This document shows positions 43,844 through 52,848 of a stretch of 64,000 bases of DNA, piece by piece (position 1 is the first letter of the stretch; the number at the start of each line of letters is the position of its first letter). Below the pieces are notes generated by a model. That model ran no database searches, was not told the origin of the DNA, and saw only the letters and a list, made by a program, of their open reading frames with translations. Source of the DNA: Sporosarcina sp. P13 (GTDB lineage Bacteria > Bacillota > Bacilli > Bacillales_A > Planococcaceae). The stretch lies in contig NZ_PDYM01000009.1 in the NCBI RefSeq assembly GCF_002743055.1, positions 32,339 to 96,338 of the forward strand. The letters run 5' to 3'. The position numbers were made by a program, and so were the translations under genes.

Positions 43844-44342
43844 TCATATAATAGGAACTTCTTAATTCTTCTTGGGTATTGTCAAATTGTAACGACAGTA
43901 TGTGTGACAGTGCCAATTGACGGTAAACAGTTGCCATCGAAGTATCCAATGGCATATGCGTATCATTTTTCAATACAACAGAGACGCCATTTTTACATTG
44001 ATGTGTATCTTTCACTGCATGATAAGCAACCCACGAATTTTTATGTAGTGTTGGTGACAGTAAAGGAAAGAATAACAGCGGTCGATTATATAAATGTGTT
44101 AGCATGATTGGCGGCTTTGGACGATTTTTTAAATCATTTTTTGAACTGTTAATAATCGAATCAAAGTTCGTACGATAATGAGCGCAAGAGTCTTTCATAA
44201 TTTCTAAAGGCGTTTTTTCGACAATGAATGTGCGATTGTTTTCTACAACTTTTGTATAGAATGGATTTGAATGTTGTCCATGAAGTAATGCAAAAGTATG
44301 AAACGTAACGATATAAGAAGACAAATTCTGCTGATTTACCAC
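43806..44342 (-). CDS. comK: competence transcription factor ComK
   Basis: 178 residues, somewhat shorter than Bacillus subtilis ComK (192). Family features: YIVTFHTFALLHG near the start, FIVEKTPLEIMKDSCAHYRTNFD (about 38-60), KPPIMLTHLYNRPLLFFPLLSPT (about 77-99) and a C-terminal VVLKNDTHMPLDTSMATVYRQL. ComK switches on DNA uptake genes by binding paired AT boxes. The start is GTG 44342 after GGGAGGGA. The 140 bases upstream are very AT-rich, where such boxes would lie, but no exact AAAA-N5-TTTT pair was found. DegU, an activator of comK in Bacillus, is encoded 1.1 kb away. Convergent overlap with the YhjD-like gene. Confidence 0.88.
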   Translation of the reverse strand: MVNQQNLSSYIVTFHTFALLHGQHSNPFYTKVVENNRTFIVEKTPLEIMKDSCAHYRTNFDSIINSSKNDLKNRPKPPIMLTHLYNRPLLFFPLLSPTLHKNSWVAYHAVKDTHQCKNGVSVVLKNDTHMPLDTSMATVYRQLALSHILSLQFDNTQEELRSSYYMIMDRKNSDAPIS

Positions 44343-44476
44343 AGCGTTCCCTCCCTAGTAATAGGACGATATACTCGTTTTATTAATTATATGACAGAAT
44401 AAGCTAAAATCAATAATAAAAATGAGAAAATATAAAATATTCTATTAAATAGTTCATATTCTTTCAATTATAATTT

Positions 44477-44515
44477 TAAAAAGCCACCGACAAAATGTGC
44501 TGTCGGTGGCTTCAG
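44477..44515 (-). terminator. terminator after the M20 hydrolase gene
   Basis: AAGCCACCGACA (44481-44492) with TGTCGGTGGCTT (44501-44512), followed by T residues on the minus strand. Confidence 0.85.
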
Positions 44516-44516
44516 A

Positions 44517-45680
44517 TCACTTCTGATATTCAATTGCGGCTACACCAAGTGTTTTGGCCGCTGCAATCATTGCTTTTTCATCAATGTCGAAACGTGGATG
44601 GTGATGAGGGAAAGCATCTGTTGGTTTAGCGCCTGTGAAGAAGAATGTGCCAGGCACTTTTTCCAAGTAATACGCGAAATCTTCTCCGCCCATCTGTGGT
44701 TGCATTTCCTCTACACCTTTTAGATCAGGAATAGATTCTGCAACCGTTTTTAGGAATTCTGTTTCTTTTTCATGATTAATGACTGCGGGATAGCCTCGGA
44801 AATACTCTACTTCAATCTGACAATCATTTGTGATTGCTGTACCTTCTGCTACGCGCTTAATTTCCCGCTCCATCAAATCACGGTTTTCTGGTGTGAATGT
44901 ACGCACCGTGCCACCTAAAACTGCTTGGTCCGCGATAACGTTGAACGCATTATCTGCAACGAAAGAGCCGACTGATAATACAGCTGATTCGATTGGATCT
45001 ACACGTCTGGAAACGATTTGTTGTAAGTTCATGACTAACTGCGAACCGATAACGACCGCATCTTTTGTTTGCTGAGGAGAAGCACCATGTCCACCAGCAC
45101 CTTGTATTTTAATCGAGAAGCGGTCAGCTGCGGCCATAACCGGACCCGCTGCATAGTAAATGACCCCTGTATCATAAAGTGACCAAAGATGCGTACCGAA
45201 AATCACATCTACTCCGTCAAGACAGCCATCTTCAATCATTGCAATCGCGCCACCTGGAGCCATTTCTTCAGCGTGTTGATGGATGAAAACATATTCACCG
45301 GCTAAGTCTTCGCGCATTTCATTTAGTGCTTTTGCTAGTTGCAGAAGTGTTGCTGTATGACCATCATGTCCGCAAGCATGCATGACACCAGGTACTTTAG
45401 AAGCGTACGGTGTGTCTTTTTGATCTTGTATAGGTAGCGCGTCAAAGTCCGCACGCATTGCCACGGTTTTCCCGGGCTTACTACCTTTTACGCGTGCAAC
45501 TACACCGTTACCGCCGACACCTGTTCGAATATCGATTCCCAATTGTTTATAAAAATCCGCAATGTACGCAGCGGTTTTTTCTTCTTTAAATGAAACTTCT
45601 GGATTCATATGCAAATAGCGTCGAATCTCTACCATATCGTCATAAGATTGTTCTAACTTCTTGAATAATCGATCTTTCAT
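44517..45680 (-). CDS. M20-family amidohydrolase
   Basis: 387 residues from ATG 45680 (GGAAGGGG upstream). An earlier in-frame start would add 26 hydrophobic residues without a ribosome site. Metal-binding and catalytic residues: MRADFDALPI (Asp), HACGHDGHTA (Cys/His), HQHAEEMAPGG (Glu pair), and GGEDFAYYL near the C-terminus. The dimerisation domain is central (about 180-295). This is the IAA-amino acid/N-acyl amino acid hydrolase (hippurate hydrolase) branch; the substrate is an N-acyl amino acid of unknown type, possibly N-acetyl-cysteine derivatives or N-acetyl-diaminopimelate. Cytoplasmic; single gene. Confidence 0.9.
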   Translation of the reverse strand: MKDRLFKKLEQSYDDMVEIRRYLHMNPEVSFKEEKTAAYIADFYKQLGIDIRTGVGGNGVVARVKGSKPGKTVAMRADFDALPIQDQKDTPYASKVPGVMHACGHDGHTATLLQLAKALNEMREDLAGEYVFIHQHAEEMAPGGAIAMIEDGCLDGVDVIFGTHLWSLYDTGVIYYAAGPVMAAADRFSIKIQGAGGHGASPQQTKDAVVIGSQLVMNLQQIVSRRVDPIESAVLSVGSFVADNAFNVIADQAVLGGTVRTFTPENRDLMEREIKRVAEGTAITNDCQIEVEYFRGYPAVINHEKETEFLKTVAESIPDLKGVEEMQPQMGGEDFAYYLEKVPGTFFFTGAKPTDAFPHHHPRFDIDEKAMIAAAKTLGVAAIEYQK

Positions 45681-45791
45681 TAAAATAACCCCTTCCAGAC
45701 TAAGAATCCACATGTGAAACACAGTGTTTATTATAACAAGTAGAGTGAAGGGTCGCAAATTTCGAAATCCGAAGTTTTAGATAAAAGTACG

Positions 45792-45823
45792 AAAAAAAGG
45801 TTTGACGTGTAATCGTCAAACCT
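45792..45823 (-). terminator. terminator overlapping the hmoB stop codon
   Basis: AGGTTTGACG (45798-45807) with CGTCAAACCT (45814-45823), 6-base loop; the stop codon is in the stem. T run follows on the minus strand. Confidence 0.82.
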
Positions 45824-46325
45824 CCTCAGTCGGTGTCTTGTAAGTCGCGGTATAAGGTGCACTTGCGAAAATGTGTAGAGTCGAGCCGCCTTGATCCTTG
45901 AAATCATTCGGATTAGATAGTTTATATCCCGGTGAGTTACGCCATAAATTGTATAAGCGTTTATCCGTCCATTCCGTCAAAATAATATACGTATCAGAAC
46001 CAATGGGGCGTAATAGACGGAAAGCGATGAAGCCAGGGATGCTTTGAAGTTTTTCGCCCATCTCTTTGTAACGATGTTCGAAAATCGGTTTACCTTCATC
46101 CGTTACTGCGACGTTGTCTAGCGCAAAGTATCCAGGTTCTGTCAGGCTACCAAATGTACCTACTACTTCATATTTACGTGGTGTTTGGAACACGGATTTG
46201 CCATTCGTTTCATGTAACAAAAGCGTGTGACCGCCACCGTTCATTAAAAATATAGATTCATTCACATGCTTATCTTTGACCTTTTCCATAAAATCGATAG
46301 TTCCAGTCGTTATATAAATATTCAT
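45816..46325 (-). CDS. hmoB: heme-degrading monooxygenase HmoB-like protein
   Basis: 169 residues, an antibiotic-biosynthesis-monooxygenase (ABM) fold. The C-terminal half has IPGFIAFRLLRPIGSDTYIILTEWTDKRLYNLW, typical of the HmoB/YhgC (TRAP) group, which degrades heme or, under older naming, was thought to be a target of RNAIII-activating peptide. Two ABM-like halves are likely. ATG 46325 follows AAAGGAGGAAGTATCG. It is divergent from the heme synthesis operon, the same arrangement as in Bacillus. Confidence 0.85.
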   Translation of the reverse strand: MNIYITTGTIDFMEKVKDKHVNESIFLMNGGGHTLLLHETNGKSVFQTPRKYEVVGTFGSLTEPGYFALDNVAVTDEGKPIFEHRYKEMGEKLQSIPGFIAFRLLRPIGSDTYIILTEWTDKRLYNLWRNSPGYKLSNPNDFKDQGGSTLHIFASAPYTATYKTPTEEV

Positions 46326-46582
46326 CGATACTTCCTCCTTTGGCTAGTAACAACTATTTTACATTCTATAGTAATTAGTTCCCTAAAATTACTCGAATCA
46401 AACACTGAGATAGCTAGTTTAAAGTAAATCATTGTCTAAACCATGGCAGGTTAGGAGGTAAACCAAGCACAAAATTATGACAAAGTCGCAATTCGCTATA
46501 CATTGACTAATCAACCGTTTATTATGAGTAACGTATATCTTCTTAACAACTGTAAAGCATAAAATTATGGAAAGAGGAATCG

Positions 46583-47632
46583 GTGAAAATGACAACATTT
46601 AATGATACGTTATTGCGTGCAGCAAGAGGCGAGGAAATTGAGCACACACCTGTGTGGTTCATGCGTCAAGCGGGACGTTCACAACCAGAATATCGGAAAA
46701 TTAAAGAGAAATACTCCTTGGAAGAAATCACACATCAACCTGAATTATGTGCTTATGTAACAAAGCTACCTGTTGATCAGTATGATGTAGATGCAGCTAT
46801 TTTATATAAAGATATTGTAACACCATTAGTTGGAATCGGAGTGGACGTAAAGATTAAAGCGGGCGTGGGTCCAGTAATCTCTAATCCTATTCGTTCCGTT
46901 GCAGATATTGAAAAGCTAGGCGAGTTTTCAGCGGAAGAACAAGTTCCCTACGTTTTGGAAACAATCAAAATCCTAACGAAAGAACAATTGAATGTTCCGC
47001 TGATTGGTTTTGCTGGAGCGCCTTTCACACTTGCGAGTTATATGATTGAAGGCGGACCGTCGAGAAGTTATAATTTGACAAAATCATTTATGGTTTCTGA
47101 ACCACAGGCTTGGTTTGCGTTAATGGATAAATTAGGGGATATGACGATTGCATATATCCAAGCACAAGTAGCAGCGGGTGCTAAAGCTGTGCAAATCTTT
47201 GACTCATGGGTAGGAGCGTTACACGTTTCAGACTACAGAATTTTCATCAAACCAACGATGACACGTATCTTCTCTGAACTTCGTAAGCTAAACGTCCCGT
47301 TGATTACATTTGGTGTAGGGGCAAGCCACTTAGCAAATGAATGGCATGACCTTCCAGTAGACGTAGTCGGATTGGATTGGCGTTTATCTATTAAAGAAGC
47401 AGGGGAACGTGGTCTTACAAAGACGCTTCAAGGAAACCTGGATCCAACGCTGTTACTTGCAGATTGGTCAGTTATTGAAGAACGTGCGAAGCGTATTGTC
47501 GAAGAAGGCGTTGAACACGGCAGCCATATCTTTAACTTAGGACATGGTGTCTTCCCAGAAGTACAGCCTGCGACATTGAAACGCTTGACAGCTTTTGTAC
47601 ACGAATACAGTGCACAATTACGCGCAAAATAA
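46583..47632 (+). CDS. hemE: uroporphyrinogen decarboxylase
   Basis: Removes four carboxyl groups from uroporphyrinogen III to give coproporphyrinogen III. 349 residues, TIM barrel. Signature near the N-terminus [16 protein letters not shown] (Arg and His/Gln cluster), the conserved [17 protein letters not shown] (about 140-156), and late [10 protein letters not shown]. Start not fixed: GTG 46583 lies 5 bases after AAAGAGG, and ATG 46589, two codons later, has wider spacing. First gene of hemE-hemH-hemY. Confidence 0.95.
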   Translation: MKMTTFNDTLLRAARGEEIEHTPVWFMRQAGRSQPEYRKIKEKYSLEEITHQPELCAYVTKLPVDQYDVDAAILYKDIVTPLVGIGVDVKIKAGVGPVISNPIRSVADIEKLGEFSAEEQVPYVLETIKILTKEQLNVPLIGFAGAPFTLASYMIEGGPSRSYNLTKSFMVSEPQAWFALMDKLGDMTIAYIQAQVAAGAKAVQIFDSWVGALHVSDYRIFIKPTMTRIFSELRKLNVPLITFGVGASHLANEWHDLPVDVVGLDWRLSIKEAGERGLTKTLQGNLDPTLLLADWSVIEERAKRIVEEGVEHGSHIFNLGHGVFPEVQPATLKRLTAFVHEYSAQLRAK

Positions 47633-47652
47633 AAATCGACCTTGAGGTGAAC

Positions 47653-48591
47653 ATGATGACGAAAAAGAAAATGGGTTTACTCGTAATGGCTTACGGAACA
47701 CCTTACTCCTATGAGGATTTAGAGCCATATTACACGCATATTAGAAGAGGCCGTCCACCAGCACCAGAACAGCTGGAGGATCTACGTAATCGCTATGAAG
47801 CGATCGGTGGTATCTCTCCGCTTGCCCGCATTACAGAAGATCAAGCATATGCATTAGGTAATCGTTTAAACGAAATACAAGACGACATCGAATTCAATGT
47901 TTATATCGGTTTAAAACATATTGCGCCATTTGTTGAAGATGCTGTACAAGCAATGGAAAATGACGGTATTAAAGAAGCGGTATCTATCGTATTAGCACCG
48001 CATTTCTCTACATTCTCAGTAAAATCCTATAACGGCCGCGCGAAAGAAGAAGCGGACAAGCATGGTATTTCTTTGACTTCTGTGGAAAGTTGGTACAAGC
48101 AACCTAAGTTCATCGACTATTGGTCCAATCAATTGCGTCAAACATATGATGCAATGGACGAAGCAGAACGTGAAAATACATGTCTTATCGTTTCAGCGCA
48201 TTCATTGCCTGAAAAGATTTTAGCAAACGGTGATCCGTACGCAGATCAACTGAAAGAAACGGCGGAGTTGATCACAGAAGCAGCGGGTGTAAAAACGTAT
48301 GCACTAGGTTGGCAAAGTGAAGGACAAACACCAGATCCTTGGTTAGGACCAGACGTACAAGATCTAACACGTGAATTACATGAAACAAAAGGCTACCAAT
48401 CATTTGTCTATACGCCAGTAGGCTTCGTTTCCGATCACTTGGAAGTGTTATACGACAATGATTATGAGTGTAAAGTCGTTTGTGACGATATCGGTGCGGT
48501 CTACCATAGACCAGCTATGCCGAATACTGATCCATTATTTGTAGATGCAATGGCAGACGCTGTACTTGATCAGTTGAAAGAATCGATTTAA
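47653..48591 (+). CDS. hemH: coproporphyrin/protoporphyrin ferrochelatase
   Basis: Inserts iron into the porphyrin; in Firmicutes the substrate is coproporphyrin III (CpfC), known from the family. 312 residues from ATG 47653. [11 protein letters not shown], the iron-site His in [20 protein letters not shown] and the acidic end of the active site ([13 protein letters not shown]) are visible. GAGG at 47644-47647 serves as the ribosome site; two in-frame ATGs (47653, 47656) follow. Soluble type without a membrane tail. Confidence 0.95.
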   Translation: MMTKKKMGLLVMAYGTPYSYEDLEPYYTHIRRGRPPAPEQLEDLRNRYEAIGGISPLARITEDQAYALGNRLNEIQDDIEFNVYIGLKHIAPFVEDAVQAMENDGIKEAVSIVLAPHFSTFSVKSYNGRAKEEADKHGISLTSVESWYKQPKFIDYWSNQLRQTYDAMDEAERENTCLIVSAHSLPEKILANGDPYADQLKETAELITEAAGVKTYALGWQSEGQTPDPWLGPDVQDLTRELHETKGYQSFVYTPVGFVSDHLEVLYDNDYECKVVCDDIGAVYHRPAMPNTDPLFVDAMADAVLDQLKESI

Positions 48592-48607
48592 ATTTGGAAG
48601 GATCGGA

Positions 48608-50035
48608 GTGACGGAGGACATGAGCGAACGAAAAAAAGTAGTCATTATCGGTGGAGGCATCACTGGGCTCTCGTCAGCGTATTATATGCAAAAAGAAGCC
48701 CGTGAGCATGGACTTCCTCTAGATATCACCTTAATAGAAGCATCTACTGAACTAGGTGGGAAAATCCAAACAGTCCATCGAGACGGCTATGTGATCGAAC
48801 GTGGCCCCGACTCCTTTTTAATACGCAAGAAAAGTGTGGATCAATTGGCTAGTGATTTGGGAATAGCGGATCAGCTTGTTAGAAATGCGACAGGCCAAGC
48901 CTATATTTTATTGCATGGTAAAATGCATCCTATTCCAGCAGGCGCTGTGATGGGGATTCCAACCGAAATTAAACCATTTATCACGTCGGGGCTATTTAGC
49001 TTAAGCGGCAAGTTACGAGCAGCGGGTGATTTTGTCCTTCCGCGTTCTGGAGTAACGGGCGATCAGTCACTTGGTAAATTTTTCAGACGACGCTTCGGTA
49101 CAGAAGTGGTGGAAAATCTAATCGAGCCGTTGCTGTCGGGTGTTTATGCCGGTGATATTGAACATATGAGCTTAGAATCAACATTCCCACAGTTTTATGA
49201 GGTGGAAAAAAACTATCGAAGCTTAATTTTGGGCATGAAAAAAACAACGCCTAAACAGTTGCCGCAAAAAAATAGCCATAGTTCAAAGAAAATGGGTGCG
49301 TTCCATACATTCAAAAATGGCTTGGAGTCCGTGGTAGATGCACTCGAAAAGCAACTTGATCAAGTAGACGTCATGAAAGGTACGCGCGTAGTCAAAATCA
49401 ACAAGCAAGGTGAGCGTGCAATTCTAACTTTAAGTGATCAGCAGCAAATTGACGCAGATGCTGTTATTTTGGCGACAAGCCATACAGTGGCGCGGCAATT
49501 ATTTGAGTCGCACGGACTGCTTAAGGAATTAGGAACAATACCGATGACGTCTGTTGCTACAGTAGCACTCGGCTTTCCTAAAGATGCGATAAAACGTGAA
49601 ATTGATGGTACCGGCTTCTTAGTTCCGCGCAGTAGTAATCACTCGATTACGGCTTGTACATTAGTCGATCGAAAATGGCCGACAACGACTCCTGATGATA
49701 AAGTGTTGGTCAGAGCATTCGTTGGACGTGTTGGGGAAGAGGCAATTGTTGATTTGCCTGACAGCGATATTGAGAAAATTGTGCTAAAAGACTTGCGGGA
49801 GATTCTGGATATTCAAGGTGAGCCAGAGTTCTGTATTATTACACGCTGGAAAGATGACCGGCCGCAGTATCGGGTGGGTCATAAAGAGAAAGTACTTAGA
49901 GCTAAAGAAGAACTCCGGCAACAATACCCTATGATTCAACTAGCAGGCGCTTCCTATAACGGAGTCGGCCTGCCGGACTGTATCAATCAGGGAGTCGACG
50001 CTATGGAGAACGTCTTGAAACAGCTATTCAAATAA
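48608..50035 (+). CDS. hemY: coproporphyrinogen/protoporphyrinogen oxidase
   Basis: FAD enzyme that oxidises coproporphyrinogen III to coproporphyrin III in the Firmicute route (also named CgoX). 475 residues with the FAD-binding GGGITGLSSAYYM near the N-terminus and the C-terminal GASYNGVGLPDCINQG. GTG 48608 is 5 bases after GGAAGGA; ATG 48620 has only two bases after GGAGG, so GTG is preferred. 16 bases after hemH. Completes the operon; a terminator follows. No hemQ is in the window. Confidence 0.94.
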   Translation: MTEDMSERKKVVIIGGGITGLSSAYYMQKEAREHGLPLDITLIEASTELGGKIQTVHRDGYVIERGPDSFLIRKKSVDQLASDLGIADQLVRNATGQAYILLHGKMHPIPAGAVMGIPTEIKPFITSGLFSLSGKLRAAGDFVLPRSGVTGDQSLGKFFRRRFGTEVVENLIEPLLSGVYAGDIEHMSLESTFPQFYEVEKNYRSLILGMKKTTPKQLPQKNSHSSKKMGAFHTFKNGLESVVDALEKQLDQVDVMKGTRVVKINKQGERAILTLSDQQQIDADAVILATSHTVARQLFESHGLLKELGTIPMTSVATVALGFPKDAIKREIDGTGFLVPRSSNHSITACTLVDRKWPTTTPDDKVLVRAFVGRVGEEAIVDLPDSDIEKIVLKDLREILDIQGEPEFCIITRWKDDRPQYRVGHKEKVLRAKEELRQQYPMIQLAGASYNGVGLPDCINQGVDAMENVLKQLFK

Positions 50036-50078
50036 AAAAGGTTCAAGCAGCCAGTGTATATGGTTGCTTGAGCTTTTT
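50036..50078 (+). terminator. terminator after hemY
   Basis: TTCAAGCAGCCA and TGGTTGCTTGAG form a stem around GTGTATA, with AAAAAAG before and CTTTTT after. Confidence 0.75.
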
Positions 50079-50094
50079 AAATTGTAGACTAAAG

Positions 50095-50590
50095 TAAGTT
50101 AGAAGGTGAGGGAATGCCGTTTCGCTGCGTTTCAGGCGGACGCGTGTCTTAAGGGAGCGCGGTGAACCACACCTTAAATCCGATGCTCCTAACGCTTCGC
50201 TTTTACTCGCAAAAGCCGTTCTTCGTTACGGCTTTCGCTACGCTCTGGGTGTTTCACCTGTCCCGCTGATCCTCCCAGAGTCGCCGCCTTACACTCCGCT
50301 TCACTAGATATTTCCCTGAAGATAGCAAGTGGATATTCAGCTTTCGACTTTGTCTTTTCATTTGGACTTAAAAAGGTAAAGATGCAACACTAAGTCACTT
50401 AAAAACTACAATGAAATCTAAATGTACCTGTAATATATTTATGGGATTGAAGCGTAAGAGGCGGCGACACCGAGAGGATCAGCGTGCGCCTTGAGACCCT
50501 GGACTGAGCGCAGCGATGGAAGCGGCTCAAGCCACGCCCTCCGGAAAGCGTCCGCCTCTGTAGCTTCAATCCCGGACCACGCACCATGTA
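50095..50590. repeat. R1 composite repeat, copy 2, with an extra hairpin inserted in module A
   Basis: Left A module on the minus strand: box at 50265-50285. Right B module on the plus strand: 50443-50573, 131 bp, box at 50463-50483 (198 bases from the other). The B module is bounded by a perfect 11-bp inverted repeat GGGATTGAAGC (50443-50453) / GCTTCAATCCC (50563-50573). A 66-bp block (50181-50246) with AAAGCCGT/ACGGCTTT sits inside module A and also occurs in copy 4. It fills the gap between convergent hemY and yhfH. Confidence 0.86.
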
Positions 50591-50740
50591 TTCATTTCTA
50601 CGTACTATCTATTTCCTACAAGCAAAACAGTTCAAGTAGCCATTCTAATCGGCTACTTGAACTGTTTTTGTCTAGCGACTATCTATTTTTAAACATAAAA
50701 AAAAGCGAATATATGCATATCCGCCGAATGAAAGGTTAAT

Positions 50741-50866
50741 TTATTTTACGTTACAGTGATCACATTGATTTGAGTAGCACTCATGCTGCTCTTCGATTTC
50801 GTTTCCGCATGACACACAAACCTTTGCCGGCAAGTTCTTGAAGAATTCTACGATGCTCTCTACCAT
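50741..50866 (-). CDS. yhfH: YhfH-family small zinc-ribbon protein
   Basis: 41 residues. ATG 50866 has AAAGGGGATTG 8 bases upstream. It begins MVESIVEFFKNLPAKVC and ends with CDHCNVK. Five Cys: two CxxC pairs (CVSC at 17-20 and CDHC at 35-38) plus one more, with His residues, a treble of zinc-ribbon type. YhfH proteins of this size occur beside the lipoate ligase gene in Bacillus, as here. Function unknown. Confidence 0.85.
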   Translation of the reverse strand: MVESIVEFFKNLPAKVCVSCGNEIEEQHECYSNQCDHCNVK

Positions 50867-51075
50867 AATAATCAATCCCCTTTTGTTTGTTGTTGTATAA
50901 CTCCTTGATCTATTTATAGTGTATTATAACAGTGCGTAAAAGTCAACACTCCATCTGTATTTCTGTTAAAATGGCTTTAAGCCTTTCATGACGCGCTTTA
51001 CATGGGTTTTGAACGTTCTAAATTGAGAGAATTAACTAAAAATAATGTGACAAAATTGTGAGGAGAGAGAAAAAT

Positions 51076-52068
51076 ATGCAGTTTATCGACAATAAAGGGA
51101 TTACAGATCCACGAATTAACTTAGCGATTGAGGAGTATGCGTTAAAAACAATGGATATCGATAAGGATTCTTATTTGCTGTTCTATATCAATGAACCATC
51201 TATCATCATCGGTAAAAACCAAAACACGATTGAAGAAATAAATACAGAGTTCGTGGATCGCGAAGGTATTCATGTAGTTCGTCGCTTATCTGGTGGTGGG
51301 GCGGTCTATCACGATCAAGGAAACTTGAATTTCAGCTTTATTACAAAAGATGATGGCGATTCATTCCGCAACTTCAAGAAGTTCACAGAGCCTGTCACAG
51401 ATGCTTTGGCGAAGATGGGTGTCAAAGCTGAACTACTAGGACGCAATGATATTTTAATCGATGGACGTAAAGTTTCGGGTAATGCACAATTCGCGACGGG
51501 CGACCGCATGTTTAGTCACGGTACATTATTGTTTGATACAGATATGGAAGGTGTCGTGAACTCGCTGAAAGTAAAGAAAGACAAGATTGAGTCTAAAGGG
51601 ATTAAATCCATTCGTAGCAGAGTAGCGAATATATCAGAGTTTCTAGAACAACCCATCTCGATTGAACAGTTCAGACAAGAAATCTTGAATTCGATATTCG
51701 ATGGTGAAGAGAATATTCAATACAAGGAATTAACAGAAGAAGATTGGAAGAACATCCACGAGCTATCCGCTGCACGTTATGGCAATTGGGACTGGAATTA
51801 TGGACGCTCACCGAAATTCAACGTACAACAATCCAAGCGTTTTCCGGTGGGTGGCATAGATGTTCGTTTGCATGTTGAAAAAGGTAGTATCGAGGCTATT
51901 CATATTTATGGGGATTTCTTTGGTGTTGGGGAAGTAGCGGAAATAGAAAAACGATTGATTGGCGTAAAATATGAACGCCAAGCGATTACAGATGCACTCG
52001 AATCAATGGATGTAGAGAAGATTTTAGGTGGCATTCAACTGGATGAATTTGTTGGATTAATCTACTAA
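51076..52068 (+). CDS. lplJ: lipoate-protein ligase A
   Basis: Attaches scavenged lipoate to E2 subunits and the glycine cleavage H protein through lipoyl-AMP. 330 residues from ATG 51076, after AGGAGAGAGA; a GTG 18 bases earlier lies before that site. Visible: SIIIGKNQNTIEEIN, the RRLSGGGAVYHDQGNLNFSF substrate loop, and RSRVANI. The C-terminal accessory domain (about 250-330) is present. Matches YhfJ/LplJ of Bacillus, with YhfH upstream on the other strand. Confidence 0.95.
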   Translation: MQFIDNKGITDPRINLAIEEYALKTMDIDKDSYLLFYINEPSIIIGKNQNTIEEINTEFVDREGIHVVRRLSGGGAVYHDQGNLNFSFITKDDGDSFRNFKKFTEPVTDALAKMGVKAELLGRNDILIDGRKVSGNAQFATGDRMFSHGTLLFDTDMEGVVNSLKVKKDKIESKGIKSIRSRVANISEFLEQPISIEQFRQEILNSIFDGEENIQYKELTEEDWKNIHELSAARYGNWDWNYGRSPKFNVQQSKRFPVGGIDVRLHVEKGSIEAIHIYGDFFGVGEVAEIEKRLIGVKYERQAITDALESMDVEKILGGIQLDEFVGLIY

Positions 52069-52073
52069 GTGTG

Positions 52074-52107
52074 AAGCGCGTGTCTTGCGAGGCATGCGCT
52101 TTTTTTC
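52074..52107 (+). terminator. terminator after lplJ
   Basis: AAGCGCGTG (52074-52082) with CATGCGCTT (52093-52101), 10-base loop, one mismatch, then T run. Confidence 0.85.
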
Positions 52108-52149
52108 AAATACGCTTATACTACATACAATAGGAAGTGAGGGATTGTA

Positions 52150-52848
52150 GTGAAACGTCGAATTTTCATTGTGGAAGATGATCAGAAGATTGCGCAATTG
52201 CTGGCGGGCACGCTGGAGAAGTATCAGTATGAAGTGGCAGTGATCGAAGACTTTGATCGGGTAGTGGAAGAATGTGTAGCTTATAACCCACATTTAGTAT
52301 TGCTCGATATTAACTTGCCGATTTATGATGGCTATTATTGGTGTAGACAATTGCGGCAACATACAATGTGTCCAATTATTTTCATCTCCGCACGTTCGGG
52401 AGATATGGATCAAGTATTTGCACTTGAAAATGGTGGCGATGATTTTATCACAAAACCTTTTCATTATGAAATTGTACTAGCAAAAATTAAAAGTCACTTG
52501 CGTCGATCCGTGGGAGAATATTCGCCCAATCAATCAGAACGAGTGATTGTGTCTGGTGATTTGACGCTTTATATAGAACGAATGACCTTGCAAAAAGGGG
52601 AGGAAGAGATTCCCCTTCAGAAAAAGGAATGTGTCATTTTAGAATTGCTAATGGGGGAGTCACCGAAAGTTGTTTCAAGAGAACGCCTTCTAGAAGAATT
52701 ATGGGATGATCAATCGTTTGTAGATGAAAATACCCTCAATGTAAACATGGCGCGTGTACGTAAAAAGTTAACGGATTATGATGTCAATTCGTGGATTGAA
52801 ACTGTGCGCGGTGCTGGCTATAGATTCGTGCCGGAGTCGGAGGGATAA
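52150..52848 (+). CDS. bceR: BceR-type response regulator
   Basis: 232 residues, OmpR family. Receiver domain with EDD near the N-terminus, phospho-acceptor Asp in LVLLDINLPIYDG, Lys in ITKPF; C-terminal winged helix (about 135-230) ending WIETVRGAGYRF. Start is GTG 52150 after GTGAGGG. The next gene starts within its stop codon, so they are coupled. Groups with the BceRS/GraRS type by size and by the linked ABC transporter: such sets detect cell-wall antibiotics through the transporter. Confidence 0.88.
   Translation: MKRRIFIVEDDQKIAQLLAGTLEKYQYEVAVIEDFDRVVEECVAYNPHLVLLDINLPIYDGYYWCRQLRQHTMCPIIFISARSGDMDQVFALENGGDDFITKPFHYEIVLAKIKSHLRRSVGEYSPNQSERVIVSGDLTLYIERMTLQKGEEEIPLQKKECVILELLMGESPKVVSRERLLEELWDDQSFVDENTLNVNMARVRKKLTDYDVNSWIETVRGAGYRFVPESEG

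Noticed and set aside
44343..44480. ComK boxes upstream of comK
   Set aside because: The region is AT-rich, but no exact AAAA-N5-TTTT pairs at helical spacing were found.
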